Below are positions 58,510 to 64,000 of a stretch of 64,000 nt of DNA, piece by piece (position 1 is the first letter of the stretch; every line of letters begins with the position of its first letter). The position numbers were made by a program, and so were the translations under genes. The notes beneath the pieces are model-generated. The model was not told where the DNA came from. It made no database searches and worked only from the letters and a program-made list of their open reading frames with translations. The DNA is from Laetiporus sulphureus 93-53 (Eukaryota > Basidiomycota > Agaricomycetes > Polyporales > Laetiporaceae): the NCBI RefSeq assembly GCF_001632365.1, contig NW_024468549.1, positions 190,419 to 254,418 on the forward strand. Direction: 5' to 3'.

Positions 58510-60540
58510 TGACTAGACAGAGTGACAGCCGCTCACCTCAATTTGTGCAGTCGGTGGCTTCAGATGGATTTGCCACCCTTGATTGGCTTGCGCTGCAATC
58601 AAGTCTTACACTCAGTCCATGTTTCCTGACCTTCCACCCTTCCCATCCTCAACTCCTTGGTTGGGCAATGTTCGAATGCATATTGGACCCTTCAAGATGC
58701 TTGCAAACATGCTGAAACATGCTCTGGCTTGACAACTTGAATCCACTCCACTTGCACTTTCATTTTGAAAAGCTTGCCAATGAGGCTCTGCCACTTCTTC
58801 GAGCTTTGGAGGCCAATCAATATGGTCAACCTCATCTTCCAACTGCATGGATTGAGGTGTATGTCCTAGAACCTACACCCACATCAGTTTTTGTCAACTC
58901 ATGCTTCTCACAGGGACTATTTACACACTGCCCAGGTTGAACCAGTCCAGCTCAGACCTACAGGACATGTGGGGTGTCCTCACAAAGTCATTGATAAGGC
59001 ATACCTAGCAGAGGCAATGTTCCTCTATCGAAACATCTCTATATCCAAGCTTGCACGAGTCCTGAAGATGCACCGACATATCCTTCATGCCAATATGATT
59101 CATCATAGAATACATCGGCAGTTTACTCCCCTCACTGATGTCAAGTTCGATCAGCTCATTGTGGCATATCAAACTCACAAGCCAGACTCTGGCGTGTGCT
59201 ATCTCACTGGTCTATTGTGCCATCATGGGCTGCACATCCAAAAGTGGTGACTTCATGACTCATTGCATCATGTTGATGGCCTTGGGCATGTGCTATAGCA
59301 GTGGTGGACCCTTTGGTGACATAAATACAAGTTCTTGAGGCTGAATGCACTGTGGCATTGTGACGGGCACCACAAGCTTATACACTGGGAAATTGTTATT
59401 CATGGATTCATTGACGGTTTCTGTCACACTGTAAGTAATCTTCTCGACCTCTATATTTATTTTCTCAAATGATTTGTCACAGGTGACTGGGCTGTGAGCA
59501 AGCACAAATAATTGTGCATCCACAGTTCTAGAGGCCTTTTTGGCTGCTGTGGAGGAGTATGGCATTCCTTCATATGTGCAAGAAGATCGTGGAGGTGAGA
59601 ATATTGACATTTCAGTTTGGATGATTTTGCGAAGAGGCTCGAACTGGGCTTCATTTATGTGAGGCAGGTAAATGAGCGATTCTGTGGTCTATGCACTGAA
59701 CAACTCACCATACAATCTCACAGCTCTACTCATAACACATGCATTACATGGCTGTGAGTTAAAGTGGGTAGACAGTTTGCGTGAGAGTGGTGAGCATTCT
59801 TCCTTCACCTGAAGCGGCTACACCTCCTCGATCACACAGACCCTGAGCATTTGTGGCTTCTCCATAATCTCTTCCTGGATGAAATCAATCATGATTGCCA
59901 TGCTTTCCAGGCTTACTGGAATGCACACCCCATTTCAGGACCTGACATGAGTGATCAAAGCCCACAGGTACAGTGCTATGCTGCAGTGTTGTCATTTTTG
60001 CTCACAGAATAACAGGACCTTCAATTCATTGGACAAACTGTGAACGGCATTTATCTTGATGATAACCATGATGAGTACACAAATATACATCCAGACATTT
60101 TGCATGAATATCTCAGAATGATGTGGAGGAGTGTCAGCTGACACCCTGGACAGACTAGCGCTGGTCACCCACCTGAGGAGGAATCTGGCAGTGAGGATGA
60201 GGGTGAGGTGCTAGAGGATATTTCAGAACAGATCGCAGATGCTCAACAGCATCAAATCTGCCACAAGCCTATCAATGTTCCTGATCATGCAAGCCCCTTT
60301 CCTGACATCGATGCGGAGTGAGTATTCTTCAAGGCATTGCAGGTCTTGAATGAGGATGGAGGCTTGCTGATTGATTATGGCATTATGCCAGAGGAGCTGG
60401 GTGATGAATATAGCACTGTGGAGATTATTCAGTCAGGATACTGGGGGTGAAAGGAGCTACCAGTGACTTTACCAGAGCAAATTTGATATCCTTGTGCAGA
60501 GTGCTGGTGTTGAGCACTGCACTTGATGATGCACATGCTG
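58510..60540 (+). pseudogene. Integrase-core (DDE) domain protein pseudogene, agaricomycete multicopy family
   Basis: Multi-exon on the plus strand. N-terminal region LHFHFEKLANEALPLLRALE; KVIDKAYLAEAMFLYRNISI and SKLARVLKMHRHILHANM (DNA-binding HTH-like); HKPDSGVCYLTGLLCHHGLH; SLHHVDGLGHVL; catalytic part ALWHCDGHHKLIHWEIVIHG (first Asp 59362). Introns at 59431-59482, 59668-59723 and 59970-60015 join ASTVLEAFLAAVEEYGIPS...EDRGGENI (second Asp 59585) to THNTCITWL, where the family has NTRIERLW: the catalytic Glu is Thr. C-terminal acidic part GEVLEDISEQIADAQQHQIC and PEELGDEYSTVEIIQSGYWG. Many TGA/TAG stops. The family is a domesticated or transposon-derived integrase-like group; this copy cannot be active. 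Confidence 0.82.
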
Positions 60541-60639
60541 TCACAGTAGAGTACATTGCGTACGTGAACTGGAATCATATTTGAACATGATCTGCCAAAG
60601 CTATGGGCATGTCACATTAACTGGCAAATTGCAGATGCA

Positions 60640-62220
60640 TACTGATGTCGCAGCAAAGTTTTCAACTCCCTCCTCCCTCTCTGTGTCCTTCTCTGTCCTG
60701 CATGACCCCAGAAGTGTCATCTTCATCTGTTCCACCTGAGGCTGCTCTCACCAGTGAAAGCAAGGTTGATGAAGTCATGTGCTCACTGGTGACAGAACCT
60801 ACCAAGTATCAGCAAGCATGATAGGAGATGTTGCAAAACTTTCAGAAGCATCATCAGGAGGACTCACAACGTGACAGCCAGAAGCCCTTCAAGCCTTTAC
60901 ATAAGGCACAGGCCAGGAAGGTTAGCTCATTATCTGATCTAAGGATCCAACAGATCAAGCTTACCATTGATGATAGGACAAAAGGGTGAAGAACCATGTT
61001 GCTTCAGAGATAAAGAGCAAGAAGGTTAAAATTCAGTCCATGGTCATCATACCAGATGGGCTTGATGTAAGCATGATATATGCACACTGAGTCATGGTGA
61101 CTGCATGCTAAGTGACGATGACAGGAGAACGATGAGCTGCAATGCACTAGATACCCAGACAAGATAGAGCTGTGTACCTTGTAAGATTGCGGCTTAGGAG
61201 TCTCAGACCAAGATGATGGGAAAGAGCTTATGTTCTACTCAACATGGGGACCAGCTCGCATGCACGATCATCTTCGAGTGCATCTTTCAAAGTTATTCAA
61301 GTACCTCACTCGCACTGATCCCTGGGCTCTGACAATTAATGCGAATGATGATGAGAGCATTCGTGAAAAGCAGTTACCTTATGTGCTTCTGTTCCACAAG
61401 GGCAATGGACTTCACATAGTGGAGAATGTGCCTCATTTGTGCAGTACCGACTACAAGGAGTTTAAAGGCAGGGAGCGAGCTTCATGGACAGCTAGCAATA
61501 TAATCATTGGTGCATTATGACCTAAGCCAAATTCAGACAACTCACTGGGTGTCTTCAGCGATGAGAAAAGCCATTGCACCAGAAGTATATGAGAACTGGT
61601 GTAGCAGTGAGGAGCTGGAAGAGAATGACTCTGAGAAAGGTACAGCCACAGAAGACTCGACAGTGAGTCCATCACTTGCAAAAGAAAAGGGAAAGGAAAT
61701 TGACTGATGTAAGCACTACACTCACTGCACATGTGTACTGGTGTTGACAGGAACTGTAGTGGCATTCAAGTATGAGTTGCCTGACGTGCTTGAGAATGAC
61801 ATGACAGACGAGAAGATCCTTGCAGGCCCATTGGTTCTGTGCCACAGGGTGAAGAAGGCTAAAATTTCTGAAACCTCTGACACCGGTGAGTTTTATGTTG
61901 GTAAGACTATCGTAGCAGAAATGTACTCATACAACGTATCAGTTTTTGACCTTGCTGCTGAAGAAGCAAACACAAATCAGTTAAAGCAGCAGAACACATC
62001 TGGCACAATCACATCCATAGCTCCATCAGCTCAGCATGTCAATATTGATCTGTCGCTCCTTTCAGATAGTGAAAATGAAATTGCTCCTGCAGTGCCAGCT
62101 ATGCCTGAGGCAAGCAGCAGTCGGATAACTCAGTCATTGGCAAGTAGTCCCATGAACCTCTTTGTAGGTATCTGTGACATCTGGAGTTCAGGTTTTGTGG
62201 AGGACGATCTCGACTTCTGA
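60640..62220 (+). pseudogene. Hypothetical protein relic, several exons, unknown function
   Basis: Plus strand: TEPTKYQQA*QEMLQNFQKH...LSDLRIQQIKLTIDDRTKG (about 60790-60990, coiled-coil and basic), then an open stretch 61230-61520 with WGPARMHDHLRVHLSKLFKY and EKQLPYVLLFHKGNGLHIVE, then 61741-62220 (VAFKYELPDVLENDMTDEKI ... acidic LLSDSENEIAPAVPAMPEA...DDLDF). The middle block resembles an uncharacterised domain common in Agaricomycetes hypothetical proteins near repeat regions. Stops separate the pieces; some may be introns. No catalytic motif. It follows the integrase-like relic on the same strand. Confidence 0.5.
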
Positions 62221-63020
62221 TGGTGAAATGGGACCTTGGATGGTGGTATCTGTTTCTGCCATGGACATGCCAAATCAAAAAGAACTGATTCTGTCTTATT
62301 GTCGCAATAGTGATATTGTAGCTATTTGATAACTGTAATGGTACATGTCTCTGCCATTCTGCATCCTGCATGCCTAGCCATACTAACCTCAAGCATGCAG
62401 AAGACACTTGTGTTGGTTTCATCATTGAACTTCATATCGATGAGCATGATGGAGGGATTGTAAGAGTACAGGCAGTAGTTCTTGAACTCACCATTCAGGC
62501 AGTAGATCACGGAGAGCATGGAGCATAACATGTCAGTCGATGCAGTGCTGGGCAGCGCCATGACCTGGAGCCCAAAATTGTTTGTGATCGCATTGGTGCT
62601 GTCGATGAGGTCTGCAGGTCAGTCAATTGGGGGAGGAAGCCATTCAGTGTAGTGCAGTGAGTACGTGAGCTGGCAGGTGTTATGGTGGAAGTAGAATATG
62701 TAGTTTGCAAAAGATGACTTTTGAGCATATGAATACTGCAGATAGAGCACGGAAACATGCCCTCCAGATTCCAGGGTCAGATCCACGTTCAGGCATGTTA
62801 TCTGTCTCCAATAGCTGGGCTCATAGTGGGTGTCTGAAGTGATAGTGAAACTGAGTGGCATCTTACTGTAATCTGATCGTGCAGCCTTCTGTCTTTCAGT
62901 CCTCCTGACTGACCGGTAACTGCTGAACTTCTTGCATTCTCAGCCACAATGTTCATGCACGCAAACATCCGCATGTGCACGTGAAAATAATATTTGTACA
63001 GATGGAATGGCATAGGCATG
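62221..63020 (-). pseudogene. Hypothetical minus-strand gene relic, nearly continuous
   Basis: From 62861 to 62322 one frame is open except a TGA at 62619-62621 (PPPID*PADLIDS, likely former CGA): PLSFTITSDTHYEPSYWRQI, LCSMLSVIYCLNGEFKNYCL, MLIDMKFNDETNTSVFCMLE. An upstream piece 63019-62870 (FHLYKYYFHVHMRMFACMNI) is in another frame, probably a previous exon. It converges on the plus-strand relic at its left. Not recognised; no signal peptide or domain clear. Confidence 0.45.
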
Positions 63021-63678
63021 TCATTTGCCTCATCGATAGGTTTTCAGTTTTCATGACTTCATCAATTGACTGCTGCATATATACCGTATACCTGAATGAA
63101 GTCGAAGCACTGACATTTAATTTTTCTGTCTTGTAGTGAGGTTTGAGAGTACTGTGTCATATAGCTGGTTAAATCAATGAAGCACAAAAGACACGCAGCA
63201 GCCTGGCTCACTCCTGTTAAGTGTTTCACTCAGATAGCAGTGACCGTAGTACCTTCATGAATGCTTGAACTCTGAATGACAAACTATGTGAATTTTAATT
63301 GAATCTATGGCTTGACATTCACCTCACATGCATATTAGCTGTAAAATGTAATTTCTTCGTGATTTATTCTAAATAGTTTGTATGAACCGATGAAACTAGC
63401 TAAGCACTGACTTGTATATACCAAGGCTGGCAAAGTGATCACCAGAAAGTTGTCCGGTTGTTCAGCCTGGTCACTGCAGATATAGCTAGGACTACTCTTA
63501 GCAACTTCCGTCTGATCGCTCAACCACTTGCTCATGCATTCCAGACTGGCGTCACGCTAGCAAACATTACCAGGCATTATCTTGCTATTCCAGTCTATAT
63601 AGGTAGGCGCTCATATTATCAACTTCACCTGCCTAGATAGACATTCTGCTTTTTTGCTGATGCTCTTCCTCCTCGTCA
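63021..63678. other. Unassigned spacer
   Basis: No gene or repeat recognised; only short open stretches. Confidence 0.3.
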
Positions 63679-64000
63679 CACTGGGTGAAGCAATCAATAA
63701 TGTGAGGTGAAAGATGGTAAAAATATTGAAGAAAAAGTTCAGATCTTTTAAGCATCTTCACTGTCAATTTGTGATCAAACTATTTAAAATATTTTTAACA
63801 TCTTTTGTTGTGAAAGATGATGAACAGATTGAAAGGAGATTGTGTGAAATATTAATAATCATTTCTTCAATCATTTTATAATCTTTCATACAAAACTATG
63901 ATGAAAAGTTTCAAAATCTTTTTTCACTCTTTTTTGATCAAAGATGATGAAAATATTGTGACTATGTCACACCCTTGTTTTAAGGATTCAAGATATTGTT
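63679..64000 (+). mobile_element. CACTG element copy 8, left arm, running off the window
   Basis: CACTGGGTGAAGCAATCAAT at 63679 followed by an arm closely matching copy 1 (GATGATGAACAGATTGAAAGG; ACTATGATGAAAAGTTTC; CAAAGATGATGAAAATATTG; TGTGACTATGTCACACCC). Right part lies beyond 64000. Confidence 0.85.

Overview
The window looks like a transposable-element-dense stretch of a basidiomycete fungus, most probably an agaricomycete. Reasons: introns of 30-60 nt with GTAAGT/CACAG-type borders, a chromodomain Ty3/Gypsy element, a DIRS-order tyrosine-recombinase retroelement, an integrase-like gene family and a BTB/POZ gene of the type multiplied in Agaricomycetes, and a RecQ-type helicase relic. 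I found no intact host gene, no tRNA or rRNA, and no CRISPR. Nearly everything is decayed. Premature stops in the best-preserved reading frames are overwhelmingly TGA, as expected from C-to-T change at CGA codons.

Layout. 1-8.84 kb: a degenerate Ty3/Gypsy LTR retrotransposon (gag, protease, RT, RNase H, integrase, chromodomain, an extra 3' frame with a hydrophobic helix, and probably part of the 3' LTR). It is cut at its 3' side by a nearly intact Tc1-like transposon (8843-10451). 11.1-13.7 kb: a long-TIR element beginning CACTGGGTGAAGC, split by a second Tc1-like copy. 13.7-17.35 kb: a zinc-knuckle fragment and a RecQ-type helicase pseudogene on the minus strand. 17.36-22.75 kb: a third DNA-transposon arm carrying 4.9 kb of retroelement interior (gag, RT-RNase H, tyrosine recombinase). 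22.7-31 kb: head-to-tail and nested copies of the CACTG element, one with about 2 kb of gene-like cargo. 31-50 kb: nested old repeats (USP-like peptidase relics, fragments of another Tc1 family, foldback elements, a Copia RNase H fragment, a third Tc1 of the first family). 50-55.9 kb: AT-rich and mostly unassigned, with a clear hAT-type MITE. 55.9-63.6 kb: a cluster of gene relics (minus unknown, minus BTB/POZ, plus integrase-like, plus hypothetical, minus hypothetical). 63.68 kb to the end: another CACTG copy entering from the left.

The main story is one non-autonomous family with terminal CACTG, arms of about 400 bp, repeated GATGATGAA motifs, a TAGTACTA-rich core and 3-bp target duplications, best explained as CACTA-like. 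At least eight copies or half-copies occur. No transposase for it is visible here, so it must be mobilised (or have been mobilised) from elsewhere. Some copies carry other DNA (a cargo gene relic, a retroelement interior) or have received Tc1 insertions into their core.
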